From NCBI GenBank assembly GCA_910588925.1, contig CAJURV010000012.1, forward strand, positions 1-36,189: DNA of 36,189 nt. Reading direction: 5' to 3'. A program made the position numbers and the translations under genes. Below, in pieces: positions 7,657 through 16,879 of the stretch (the first letter of the stretch is position 1; every line of letters starts with the position of its first letter). Source of the stretch: an uncultured Rikenellaceae bacterium (GTDB lineage Bacteria > Bacteroidota > Bacteroidia > Bacteroidales > Rikenellaceae). The notes under the pieces were generated by a model that ran no database searches, was not told the origin of the DNA, and was given only the letters and a program-made list of their open reading frames with translations.

Positions 7657-8723
7657 AAAGCACAGGCAGTTTCAAAAACACGCTCACAGACTACTCCACC
7701 GTCATGAAAGAGCTGCGCGGCGGGGTGTACAGACGTGTCTATCTTCTGATGGGCGCAGAGGCCTACTTCATAGACAAGGTAGCCGGATATATCGAGAACG
7801 AGATACTGTCGCCGGAAGCCAAGAGTTTCAACCTGCAGATAGTCTACGGCGCGGAGACCACCCCGGGCGAAGTCATTCAACGATGCCGCACCTACACCAT
7901 GATGCCGGGCCACAACATAGTGATACTGCGCGATGCGGCCGCACTCAAAGGGCTCGACGAGCTGGCCGGATATTTCAAGGCCCCTATGGAGGGGAGCATA
8001 TTGGCGATAGTTCACAAGGGCGGAAGTCTCGACAAACGATCCGCACTCTACAAAAGATGCGTAGAGCAAGGCTTCGTGCTGGAGTCGTCACAGCCGCGCG
8101 ACTACGAGATAGGACCGTGGCTGGGCGAGCTGTTCGCCTCACGCGGCTATACACTGGAGAGCCGTGCCGCCGCCATGATGGCCGACCACTTAGGCACCTC
8201 TCTACAGAAGATCGACAGCGAAACGGGCAAGCTACTGACCCGCATATCGCCCGACCGCAAGACCATAACGGCGGAAGACATAGAGGAGAACATAGGCATA
8301 AGCAAGGATTTCAACAACTTCGAGCTGACACGGGCTCTCTCCGCGGGAGACACGGCGCGTGCGTTGCTTATCTGCGACCACTTCGCCCGCAACCCCAAAG
8401 ACAACCCGCTCGTGGTCACCATACAGATGTTGTTCACCCACTTCCAGCGCATCTTCACCCTCGGCATAATGGTATGGAACGCCAAGAACAAACGCCTGCC
8501 CATGCCGGACGACACCCAGCTTACAGCCGCACTCAAGCTACCGGGAGCATTCTTCCTGAAAGAGTACAAGAACGCCCTGTGCCTCTACCCTACCCGACGG
8601 AGCTTCCTTGCCATGGGGACCATACGCGAATACGACCTCAAAAGCAAAGGGCTGGGCGGATCGGCGATGATGAGCGACGGAGACCTGCTTAAAGAACTGA
8701 TACTAAAGATTACCACACTCTGA
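7638..8723 (+). CDS. holA: DNA polymerase III delta subunit
   Basis: This 361-aa clamp-loader delta subunit opens the beta clamp during loading. The N-terminal block VYLLMGAEAYFIDKVAGYIE is typical, with the degenerate AAA+ fold (delta lacks an active P-loop). The middle contains the helical lid segment (LGTSLQKIDSETGKLL; conserved pattern L..I..E..KL) and a C-terminal collar region. It overlaps the end of mqnD by 19 nt, so both are probably read from one mRNA. The ATG used gives MAKKQ; no better start lies downstream before the conserved block. Confidence 0.92.
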   Translation: MAKKQVKSTGSFKNTLTDYSTVMKELRGGVYRRVYLLMGAEAYFIDKVAGYIENEILSPEAKSFNLQIVYGAETTPGEVIQRCRTYTMMPGHNIVILRDAAALKGLDELAGYFKAPMEGSILAIVHKGGSLDKRSALYKRCVEQGFVLESSQPRDYEIGPWLGELFASRGYTLESRAAAMMADHLGTSLQKIDSETGKLLTRISPDRKTITAEDIEENIGISKDFNNFELTRALSAGDTARALLICDHFARNPKDNPLVVTIQMLFTHFQRIFTLGIMVWNAKNKRLPMPDDTQLTAALKLPGAFFLKEYKNALCLYPTRRSFLAMGTIREYDLKSKGLGGSAMMSDGDLLKELILKITTL

Positions 8724-8727
8724 CACC

Positions 8728-9354
8728 ATGATACTCACGACAACAAGCGTAATAGCCGTAGCGACCATAGGCGTGTCGCTGTTATGTTTCAACAACCGGG
8801 GAGTTTTCTACCGTCTCTCGCTCAACCCCTACTCCATAGCAAAAAAACACCAGTGGGACAGGGTCATAACTCACGGCTTCGTACATGCCGACTACATGCA
8901 CCTGCTTATCAACATGCTTGTCATGTGGTCGTTCGGCCGCTATATGGAGTCGTTTTTCAGCGTATTCAGGCCTGACCTGACCGCAGTCCTATTCTCGGCG
9001 CTATATTTCGGAGGCATGATAGCGGCCTGCATCCCCGACATCATAAAATACAGAAACAACCCTTACTACAACTCCATAGGGGCTTCGGGAGCGGTGTCGG
9101 CGCTGGTCTTCGCCTCCATATTCATAAACCCGTGGGGAAAATTACTGATTATGGGGGTAATACCCATGCCGAGCATAATATTCGGAGCCTGTTACTTGTG
9201 GTACGAGAGCTACATGGGACGCCGCGGCGGCGACAACATCAACCACGGAGCGCATATATGGGGCGCCATATACGGATTTATATTCCCTATAGCGATGGAT
9301 ATGCGCATGCTCGACATATTCGTAGAGCAGTTGTTACATCCGAACTTCTTTTAA
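8728..9354 (+). CDS. Rhomboid-family intramembrane serine protease
   Basis: This 208-aa multi-pass membrane protein has the rhomboid catalytic signature. The HADYMHLLINM block (53-63) corresponds to the conserved H-x2-x2-HL-x2-N loop. The nucleophile is Ser120 in SIGASGAV, and the partner is His176 in NHGAHIWGA. About six membrane helices can be traced. Rhomboids cleave substrates within or near the membrane; the substrate here is unknown. It starts 4 nt after holA and is followed 12 nt later by the AsmA-like gene. Confidence 0.92.
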   Translation: MILTTTSVIAVATIGVSLLCFNNRGVFYRLSLNPYSIAKKHQWDRVITHGFVHADYMHLLINMLVMWSFGRYMESFFSVFRPDLTAVLFSALYFGGMIAACIPDIIKYRNNPYYNSIGASGAVSALVFASIFINPWGKLLIMGVIPMPSIIFGACYLWYESYMGRRGGDNINHGAHIWGAIYGFIFPIAMDMRMLDIFVEQLLHPNFF

Positions 9355-9366
9355 AACCGCTGCAAA

Positions 9367-12300
9367 ATGAAAAAAGGAGTTAAAAAAGCCGTAAAAATAA
9401 CCGCCATCGCCCTCGGGAGCCTCGCAGCCCTGATCTTAGGAGCGATAGCCTTAACCGTCAACTACATAGTGACACCGGAGAAGGTAACGCCCGTGGTCAA
9501 TAAGGTGGCGTCGCAATATATAGACGCCGATCTGGAGATAGGCAGAGTCGACTTCACGTTCTTTTCGAGTTTCCCCCACTTTTCGGTGGTGATAGACAGC
9601 CTTGCCATAACACCCTCATGGACGCCCGAACCGTTCGTAAGGCTGAGCCGGGCCGAAATATCGGTGAGCCCACTGTTATATCTGAGCGGAGGCAAGGTGA
9701 GAGTAAGCCGTGTAAAGCTCGACGACCCAAACATATACATGTATGTTGACACGCTCGGACGCTCGGTGCTGTCTATATTCCGCACATCCGACAACGAGGC
9801 CGACACCTCGCGCATAGAGCTCGACATGGCCGTCAAGATGCTCGCCATCGACAGAGGACGCGTGGTAGTCGACGACCGTAGCAACAGCTTCTACGCCTCC
9901 ACCGACAGTATAGACATCAAGCTCGCCGGCATCGTATCGGAAAGGTTCAGCGCCGTCAAAGCCAAGGTCGATTTCCGCGATCTGCTGGCATGGCAGTCGG
10001 GCCGGTTGCTGATGAGCAGACTGTCGCTCGACATCAACTCGCAGATAAGGTATAACCACGACTCGCTCCGTCTGGATATAGATACCGCCCGGTTCCATTT
10101 CGGAGGCATGGCCTTCGGTGCGGCCGGATCGTTGCGCGGAGACACTACGGCACGACGCGTGGCCGTGGACGTAGGTATAGGCATTAAGGCCATATCGTTC
10201 GCCGAGATACTGTCGATGGTACCCTCCGACATACTCAAAAAAGACGTAGGGGTCACATCAGACGGCACCGCCCTCTTCATAGCGCGGCTAAACGGTTACT
10301 ACGGCAAAGACGAGCTTCCGACGGTGGATGCGCGCCTGACGGTTAGCGACGCTTCGTTGCATTACGACAAGATGCCTGTGGGCATAGACCGCCTCGACGC
10401 CGATATAAGAGCTTTCGTCGACCCGATGAAGAGGACCGAATCGCACGCCCGTATAGAGCGGTTCGAGCTATCGAGCGGCCCCGCCGGGATAAAACTGCGA
10501 GCCGATGCCGCCAACCTGCTCGGCGACCCTGCCGTAAACTTCGACATAGAGAGCGACATAGATCTGACCGACCTGTCGTCGATGTTACCGTTATCGGAGG
10601 GCATGGTGCTCAAAGGCAGCAACAACACTACGATGAAAGGGCGTTTCCGCCTCAGCGACCTGCAATACAAAGACTACGGCGCAATATGGCTCGATGGCGT
10701 AAGTCGCTTCAACGACGTGACTATAGCCTACGACAGCCACCGCACCCCCACTCCTGACAGCAGTTACTTCTACGCCATAATGCGAGACGGCGAATTCAAC
10801 TTCGGCAGCTCCGTCGACAAAGGCAAGCTCGCCCCCGACACATCCAACCTCACGGCCCACGTCTTTCTCAACGGTCTCGGATTCCGCGCCCGCAACGGCA
10901 CACGCATAAACCTTGCAGGCATCAACCTGCGGGCCGACAGCCGTCGCTCCAAAGATACATCCACACTATCTACGCTCTTTGCCGAAATAGACGTGGCGCG
11001 CTTGGACGCCCACATCACCGACACGTTGGACGGCTCGCTCAAAAGCTCGAGAGTATCGCTGAAGATGGAGCCGGCGGCACCGCACACCAGACATCCCATG
11101 TTCACCGGCACTATAAACACCGACTCACTGAACGCCTCGTCCAAACTGACCAACGCATACGTATCGTTATACAAAAGCGGCTTCAAGCTCACGGCCACAG
11201 CCCCGGAACAGAGGGGCGGACGCAACTGGCACCTTAAAGGGGGCGTCGGCTTCACAGGATTTGAATTCTACTCCGACATATTCCCGTTAGTGGTTAAAAT
11301 GCCCGTGACCACAGCCAGCATAGACGGTTCGCGGATAACATTGAAACGCGCCCGCATGGTGATCGGAAGCTCCGACGTAACGGTGACCGGATGGATAGAC
11401 AACATGCTCAAGGTTATGTTCGGCGACAAAAGAAGCCGCATGGAGGGCAATGTAAGCGTAGCATCCAAAAACATAAACGCCAACGAGTTGCTCGCGGCAT
11501 TGGACGCCGCAGCCGAATACGACCAGCGTGTGGAGGCGGAGTTGGCGGCAGCAGACGGCGACCGCACGGCTGTAAACATAACGCAACCGTCCTCCGGTGA
11601 GAACACCGTGTCGGCGGAAGATATCGTGGAGGGGCGTATAGAGGCTCCGGCTGCCAAAGCCGCAACAGACACCACGCTCACGGTGTTCATGATACCGCAG
11701 GGAGTGAAAATGGACCTCGACCTCGATGTCGACACCATACGTATAAGCGACCTGACATTCACCGACATAATAGGCTCCGCCACTATAAACAGAGGTGCTC
11801 TCCGCCTGAACGATTTCGACGTACAGGGGCTCGGAGCCGTGATGCACGCCGAAATGTACTACAGGGCCAACAACCGGCGCGGCGCCTATCTCAAGGCCTA
11901 CCTCGTAGCCCACCAGATAGACATATCGCAGATAAGCAAACTGATCCCCTCGCTGGTAGAGGCGACCCCCATGATAAAAGATCTGGAGGGGACCGTAGAC
12001 ATGAGCGCCGCCATCATAGGCAACCTGAACAAGGATATGACGGTAAAGATGCCGTCGCTTCAAGGGCTTGTCACCCTCAACGGTCAGGAACTGGTACTAT
12101 TGGACACCGAGACATTCGCCAAAATATCCAAGATGTTGCTTTTCAAGAACAAGAAACGCAACATGATAGACACGCTCGCCGTAAGCCTGCTGGCACGCGA
12201 AGGACGCATAGACGTGCCCCCGTTCGAGATAGAGATCGACCGCTACAGGGCCATAATAGGCGGCACGCAGACGGTAAGCACTGATTTCGATATCGACTTC

Positions 12301-12684
12301 AAATACAACATATCGGTGATGAAGTCGCCGATACCGTTCAAACTCGGTATAGACATCTTCGGCAACACTGACGATTTCGACTTCAAGATAACCAAAGCCA
12401 AGCTCAAGAGGTCCGATTTCGGAGAGATAGACCATAACCTCGACAGCATACGCACCGCACTCATCACCGAGATACGGCGCGACAATGCAGCAAGGCCCGG
12501 AAGACGCGAACAATACGTACGAAGCGCCACATCTTCCGGCTCCACCGTGTCGCTCCCGCTCGAAACCGACGGCGCCGGCGAAAAGCCGGAACACACCGCC
12601 ACACCGGCACGACCGGCGGCAGGACACGACCACAACCACGAACACGACGAAAGATACGAACAGTTGCACCGATTAATACAATAA
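9367..12684 (+). CDS. Large AsmA-family envelope protein
   Basis: This 1105-aa protein has one N-terminal membrane helix (about 10-34) and a very long periplasmic repeating beta region of AsmA/TamB-like type. Supporting signs are the early block YIDADLEIGRVDFTFFSSFPHFSV and the conserved C-terminal AsmA segment near 1000-1040 (FDIDFKYNISV, KLGIDIFGN). Such proteins are thought to bridge inner and outer membranes and move phospholipids. The extreme C-terminus is unusual: a low-complexity, His/Asp/Glu-rich tail (HDHNHEHDE) that could bind metal ions. A 41-aa membrane peptide is encoded 3 nt downstream. Confidence 0.85.
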   Translation: MKKGVKKAVKITAIALGSLAALILGAIALTVNYIVTPEKVTPVVNKVASQYIDADLEIGRVDFTFFSSFPHFSVVIDSLAITPSWTPEPFVRLSRAEISVSPLLYLSGGKVRVSRVKLDDPNIYMYVDTLGRSVLSIFRTSDNEADTSRIELDMAVKMLAIDRGRVVVDDRSNSFYASTDSIDIKLAGIVSERFSAVKAKVDFRDLLAWQSGRLLMSRLSLDINSQIRYNHDSLRLDIDTARFHFGGMAFGAAGSLRGDTTARRVAVDVGIGIKAISFAEILSMVPSDILKKDVGVTSDGTALFIARLNGYYGKDELPTVDARLTVSDASLHYDKMPVGIDRLDADIRAFVDPMKRTESHARIERFELSSGPAGIKLRADAANLLGDPAVNFDIESDIDLTDLSSMLPLSEGMVLKGSNNTTMKGRFRLSDLQYKDYGAIWLDGVSRFNDVTIAYDSHRTPTPDSSYFYAIMRDGEFNFGSSVDKGKLAPDTSNLTAHVFLNGLGFRARNGTRINLAGINLRADSRRSKDTSTLSTLFAEIDVARLDAHITDTLDGSLKSSRVSLKMEPAAPHTRHPMFTGTINTDSLNASSKLTNAYVSLYKSGFKLTATAPEQRGGRNWHLKGGVGFTGFEFYSDIFPLVVKMPVTTASIDGSRITLKRARMVIGSSDVTVTGWIDNMLKVMFGDKRSRMEGNVSVASKNINANELLAALDAAAEYDQRVEAELAAADGDRTAVNITQPSSGENTVSAEDIVEGRIEAPAAKAATDTTLTVFMIPQGVKMDLDLDVDTIRISDLTFTDIIGSATINRGALRLNDFDVQGLGAVMHAEMYYRANNRRGAYLKAYLVAHQIDISQISKLIPSLVEATPMIKDLEGTVDMSAAIIGNLNKDMTVKMPSLQGLVTLNGQELVLLDTETFAKISKMLLFKNKKRNMIDTLAVSLLAREGRIDVPPFEIEIDRYRAIIGGTQTVSTDFDIDFKYNISVMKSPIPFKLGIDIFGNTDDFDFKITKAKLKRSDFGEIDHNLDSIRTALITEIRRDNAARPGRREQYVRSATSSGSTVSLPLETDGAGEKPEHTATPARPAAGHDHNHEHDERYEQLHRLIQ

Positions 12685-12687
12685 GCC

Positions 12688-12813
12688 ATGTTTACCATCA
12701 TAACAGCCGATTTGAGTTTCCGTGAATTGGTTATCATAATAGGCGCCATAGCCATAGCGATAATAGCGATAGAGGTGTTGCGATCAATAAGACGCGGCCG
12801 AAACAGGAAATAG
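12688..12813 (+). CDS. Predicted 41-aa single-pass membrane peptide
   Basis: This small ORF begins 3 nt after the AsmA-like gene. The product has a short polar N-terminus, one strongly hydrophobic Ile/Ala-rich helix (about 14-31) and a basic tail (RSIRRGRNRK), which predicts N-out/C-in insertion by the positive-inside rule. Nine of its eleven Ile codons are ATA, the same bias as neighbouring genes, which favours it being translated. I do not recognise a family; a small regulator or partner of the AsmA-like protein is only a guess. Confidence 0.55.
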   Translation: MFTIITADLSFRELVIIIGAIAIAIIAIEVLRSIRRGRNRK

Positions 12814-13056
12814 GGACGCACGCGCCATTTCTGACAGATTCCGTCAAATTATTCTGGCAGATATAATAGCCCTTACCGCACGTCGCAAATGGCGGAACTT
12901 TGCCTGATGCCCAAATAGCAACGGGACAAAAGCCTCGTAAAAGGGAGCTGCTTAAAAGGACTCCTACGGATCGCCCTAATTTTCCGTGGCAAAAATGTAG
13001 CTTCTATCGGCCCCGGAAGTGCGTAATGTGTCTGATTTTTACCGTACAGCGATAAT
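12814..13056 (+). ncRNA. Convergent gap; possible small RNA ending at the shared terminator
   Basis: No ORF of note lies here. Near the left side are CTGACA (12831-12836), GTCA (12843-12846) and CTGGCAG (12854-12860), motifs resembling those upstream of htpG. TGGCGGAACTTTGCC follows at 12890-12904; it looks like a sigma-54 site but its spacing is one base short. A plus-strand RNA starting near 12915 would run about 180 nt to the hairpin at 13057-13092, which also has a T-run in this direction. This is speculative. Confidence 0.25.
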
Positions 13057-13092
13057 AAAAAATCCGGAAGATATATCGTCTTCCGGATTTTT
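13057..13092. terminator. Bidirectional terminator after alaS
   Basis: A near-perfect hairpin (AAAAATCCGGAAGA / TCTTCCGGATTTTT with a 7-nt loop) has an A-run on one side and a T-run on the other, so it can stop transcription on both strands. It lies 19 nt beyond the alaS stop codon. Confidence 0.88.
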
Positions 13093-13110
13093 ACGTATGA
13101 ATAAATAGGT

Positions 13111-15732
13111 TTAAAGCACTTTGTTGACCGCCTGCACGGCCGCATCTATCGCAGCGCCGAGCATATCGAGGTTCTTGCCCCCGGCAGTAGCTATGGATGC
13201 CTGACCGCCGCCGCCGCCCTGCATCTGTTTGGCAGCCTCTTTCACGATGGCTCCGGCATTGGCTCCGGCCGCCGTTATGTTGTCGCCTAACGCTACCACC
13301 AACGACGGTTTATCACCTATAGTGGTGCCGGTTATGTAGACCAAATCGGGATGTTTGGCTCTCAATATGGCTCCGATCTCTTTGAGGTTATCGGTGGGGA
13401 AATTCAACGTGTTGACATACCACTCTCCCGATGCGCGTACCTCGAGTCTCTTCTCTATATTTGCAGCCTGCGTCTGGTTGCGGAGCTTGTGGAACTCTTC
13501 GGCCTTTTTGCTCAACTCGCTGTTATGCGCGATGAGACGTTCCACGGCCGGGAATACGTCGGGGGAGTTGAGTACGCCCTGCATTTTCTTGATAGCTGTA
13601 GCTATCTTCTGCACGAACTCTACCGCGCTCTCGCCCGTTACGGCCTCTATACGCCTCACACCGGCCGATATGGCGCCTTCGCTGATTATCTTGAAGAAAC
13701 CTATACGTCCGGTAGCGGCCACGTGGGTACCTCCGCACAACTCCACCGAGTCTCCGAATTTTATGACACGCACCACATCGCCGTATTTCTCTCCGAACAA
13801 CATCATGGCACCCAACTCATTAGCCCGATCTATAGGACATGAACGATTTTCGTCCAACGGGTAATCGGCGCGTATGTCGGCGTTGACGATTCTCTCCACC
13901 TCGTGCAGCTCCTCGTCGGTTACTTTCTGGAAGTGAGAGAAGTCGAACCGTAACGATGCGGGAGACACCAACGAACCTTTCTGTTCGACATGGTCGCCGA
14001 GCACTTTTCGCAGGGCGCGTTGCAACAGGTGCGTCGCCGAGTGGTTGCAGGCCGATGCCGTGCGGGCCCGCTCGTCTACCACGGCTTTGAATACGCCGGT
14101 CACATCCGCAGGCAATTCGTCGGTTATGTGTACGGTGAGATTGTTCTCCTTGCGGGTGTCGGTTATAACCGTACGGCTGCCGTCTTGCGACTCCATATAC
14201 CCGGTGTCGCCCACCTGTCCGCCCGAGTTGCCGTAGAACGGAGTACGGTCGAACACTATCTGGTAATAGCTCTTGTTTTTGGCGCCGACACGACGGTAAC
14301 GGGCTATGCGAACGTCGCACGTGAGTGTGTCGTAACCCACGAAAACGCTTTCGGGTATGCTTATCAGCTCCACCCAGTCGTCCGTCTCCACGGCCGAAGC
14401 GTTGCGCGAACGCTCTTTCTGAGCCGCCAGCTCTTTTTCGAAACCCTCCAGATCGACCTTGATACCCTGTTCGCGGGCTATAAGCTCGGTAAGGTCTATG
14501 GGGAAGCCGTATGTGTCGTATAACAGAAAGGCATCGCTTCCCGAAACGGTATCCTTACCGGAAGCCTTGAGCTTGCCGATCACTCCGTCGAGCATGTTGA
14601 TGCCGGTGGCGAGAGTGCGCAGGAACGAATTCTCCTCCTCCTCTATAACTTTGACTATCAATGTCTGCTGGGCCTTTATCTCTGGGAATTGTTCGCCCAT
14701 CTGTCCTGCGAGAGTGGGAACCAGGTGGCAGAGGAAAGGCTCCCTGAAACCGAGATAGGTGTAACCGTAACGCACGGCGCGGCGCAATATGCGTCGTATC
14801 ACATAACCGGCCTTTACATTGGACGGGAGCTGGCCGTCGGCTATGGAGAACGATATGGCTCTCAAGTGATCGGCTATCACGCGCATGGCTATGTCGGTGC
14901 TCTCGTCGGCGCCGTATTTTTTGCCCGAAAGCTCCTCTATCTTACGTATTATGGTCTGAAATATATCGGTGTCGTAATTGCTCTTCTTTCCCTGCAACAC
15001 CATGCAGAGACGCTCGAAGCCCATGCCTGTGTCTACATGGCGGTGCGGCAGGGGCTCCAACGAGCCGTTCGCCTTGCGGTTGAACTGCATGAACACGAGA
15101 TTCCATATCTCTATGACCTGCGGATTGTCTTTGTTTACGAGCGACGCCCCGTCGACGGCTTTACGTTCGCTGTCGTCGCGCAGGTCGTAGTGTATCTCCG
15201 AGCACGGGCCGCACGGACCCACGTCGCCCATCTCCCAAAAGTTGTCCTTTTTGTTGCCGCGCAATACGTGGTCGGCAGGTAGTTTGGCACACCATATATC
15301 GTAGGCTTCGCTGTCGAAAGGCACGCCGTCGTCGTCGCTACCCTCGAAGACGGTGGCGTACATGCGAGACGGGTCCATATGCAGGCGGTCTACCAGAAGC
15401 TCCCATGCCCACTCTATGGCCTCTTTCTTGAAGTAGTCGCCGAACGACCAGTTGCCGAGCATCTCGAACATGGTGTGGTGATAGGTGTCGTGCCCTACCT
15501 CGTCGAGGTCGTTGTGCTTGCCCGACACGCGCAAACATTTCTGTGTATCGGCGGCACGCGGGGCGAAACGTTCGCTGTTGCCGAGGAATATGTCTTTGAA
15601 CTGGTTCATCCCGGCGTTGGTGAACATGAGCGTAGGGTCGTTCTTTATCACCATCGGCGCCGAGGGCACTATCTGATGGTCTTTCTCCTTGAAAAAATCT
15701 ATGAAACTCTTTCTGATCAGGTTGCTGTCCAT
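13111..15732 (-). CDS. alaS: Alanyl-tRNA synthetase
   Basis: This 873-aa enzyme charges tRNA-Ala. It has the class II catalytic N-terminus (DSNLIRKSFIDFFKEKDH; PTLMFTNAGMNQFK), the editing domain with zinc-binding elements NHSATHLL and ELCGGTHV, and the C-terminal DHHA1 domain ending in the Gly-rich GGGGGQASIATAGG. Length is typical of bacteria. It is transcribed alone, ends at a clear terminator, and is divergent from the LytM pair with a 169-nt gap. No defect is seen in the motifs. Confidence 0.98.
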   Translation of the reverse strand: MDSNLIRKSFIDFFKEKDHQIVPSAPMVIKNDPTLMFTNAGMNQFKDIFLGNSERFAPRAADTQKCLRVSGKHNDLDEVGHDTYHHTMFEMLGNWSFGDYFKKEAIEWAWELLVDRLHMDPSRMYATVFEGSDDDGVPFDSEAYDIWCAKLPADHVLRGNKKDNFWEMGDVGPCGPCSEIHYDLRDDSERKAVDGASLVNKDNPQVIEIWNLVFMQFNRKANGSLEPLPHRHVDTGMGFERLCMVLQGKKSNYDTDIFQTIIRKIEELSGKKYGADESTDIAMRVIADHLRAISFSIADGQLPSNVKAGYVIRRILRRAVRYGYTYLGFREPFLCHLVPTLAGQMGEQFPEIKAQQTLIVKVIEEEENSFLRTLATGINMLDGVIGKLKASGKDTVSGSDAFLLYDTYGFPIDLTELIAREQGIKVDLEGFEKELAAQKERSRNASAVETDDWVELISIPESVFVGYDTLTCDVRIARYRRVGAKNKSYYQIVFDRTPFYGNSGGQVGDTGYMESQDGSRTVITDTRKENNLTVHITDELPADVTGVFKAVVDERARTASACNHSATHLLQRALRKVLGDHVEQKGSLVSPASLRFDFSHFQKVTDEELHEVERIVNADIRADYPLDENRSCPIDRANELGAMMLFGEKYGDVVRVIKFGDSVELCGGTHVAATGRIGFFKIISEGAISAGVRRIEAVTGESAVEFVQKIATAIKKMQGVLNSPDVFPAVERLIAHNSELSKKAEEFHKLRNQTQAANIEKRLEVRASGEWYVNTLNFPTDNLKEIGAILRAKHPDLVYITGTTIGDKPSLVVALGDNITAAGANAGAIVKEAAKQMQGGGGGQASIATAGGKNLDMLGAAIDAAVQAVNKVL

Positions 15733-15841
15733 ATCTTTCTACTCTGTTTTATCCGAATAAAATATACTCGCCGTATCGCCGCAACCGTACGTTTATGCGG
15801 CTTCGTACTAATGCCGCCGTGCAGGCTTACGTCGAAAACGA

Positions 15842-15872
15842 TTGTAAAATTAATCAAAAAAACGTAACTTTG
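15842..15872 (+). promoter_or_regulatory. Bacteroidetes-type promoter for the LytM pair
   Basis: TTG at 15842-15844 and TAACTTTG at 15865-15872 are separated by 20 nt, matching the Bacteroidetes TTTG-N19-21-TAnnTTTG arrangement. Transcription should begin about 15880, leaving a short leader before the M23 gene. Confidence 0.65.
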
Positions 15873-15901
15873 CTTTCGTAACGCGTAATTTTAACCGAGC
15901 C

Positions 15902-16879
15902 GTGATACCTACAGAGCATGTTATGACAGCGAACGATGCCGCACTACATACCGCTCCGCGCACGGGGCCCAAGCGTCCGTTGAGGGTGCGGGCCTATCGT
16001 GTTTTGCGTAAAGTGCTCATAGGCTTTATTATGGCCAGCGTAGTCAATTTCGTCTTCTCCTATTTTTTCCATACGCCCAAGGTCTATAACCTCGGCCACC
16101 GCAATACCGAGCTTCTGATGCAATATCGCATGTTGCAGGACAAAATAGACTTAGCCTCGCGAGAGCTCTCCGAGATAGAGAGCCGGGATAAAGGTATATA
16201 TCGCTCCATCTTCGCACTCGACACGATACCGCCGATGAACAGCCTCGACCCGCTCGATTACGTCGACCCCTCCCGTTTCGCGCACAGTCGTTATGGGGCG
16301 GCCATAAGCTATGCCGGAGGGTCGCTTTCGCTGTTGCGCGAACGACTCTACCGTCAGTCGGTGTCGTTGGATACGTTGCAGGTGATGGCTAAGGACAAGG
16401 AGCGTATGACAGAGGCCATACCCGCAATATGGCCCTTGGACCGCAACCGCATACGAAACATAGGCGCTTTCGGCATACGCGTGCATCCCATCTTCAAAAC
16501 GGTAAAACGTCATGACGGCGTAGACTTCTCGGGAGAAAAGAACACCCCCATATATGCCACCGCCGACGGCGTAGTGTCTAAAAACACCGTCGAATCGGGC
16601 TACGGCAATTCGGTTGTCATAGACCACGGCTACGGTTATCAGACCCGTTACGCCCACCTCAACAAAAGCCTCGTGAAGGTAGGACAGCGAGTACACCGCG
16701 GCGAGAAAATCGCGCTCATGGGCAATACCGGTCGCTCCACCGGCACGCATCTGCACTATGAGGTGATATACAGGGGCGTACATGTCAACCCGCTAAGCTA
16801 CGTGAGCCGCGACATGAGCGACGAAGATTTCAGAAAGATTATAGAATCGGCTAAGAACGTGATATATGAGCAAGACTAA
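15902..16879 (+). CDS. Membrane-anchored M23/LytM peptidase (first of pair)
   Basis: This 325-aa cell-wall endopeptidase has a cytoplasmic N-terminus, one membrane helix (about 39-56), a coiled-coil-prone stretch (about 65-95) and a C-terminal LytM domain. All zinc ligands are visible: H204 and D208 (HDGVD), and the HLH pair H283/H285. An intact active site suggests real peptidoglycan cleavage rather than an activator role. The frame opens with GTG at 15902; ATG at 15923, seven codons later, is an equally plausible start. Its 3' end overlaps the second paralogue by 14 nt. Confidence 0.9.
   Translation: MIPTEHVMTANDAALHTAPRTGPKRPLRVRAYRVLRKVLIGFIMASVVNFVFSYFFHTPKVYNLGHRNTELLMQYRMLQDKIDLASRELSEIESRDKGIYRSIFALDTIPPMNSLDPLDYVDPSRFAHSRYGAAISYAGGSLSLLRERLYRQSVSLDTLQVMAKDKERMTEAIPAIWPLDRNRIRNIGAFGIRVHPIFKTVKRHDGVDFSGEKNTPIYATADGVVSKNTVESGYGNSVVIDHGYGYQTRYAHLNKSLVKVGQRVHRGEKIALMGNTGRSTGTHLHYEVIYRGVHVNPLSYVSRDMSDEDFRKIIESAKNVIYEQD

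Noticed and set aside
12890..12904. Second sigma-54 promoter
   Set aside because: The distance between the GG and GC elements is 11 instead of 12; kept only as a weak part of the small-RNA idea.
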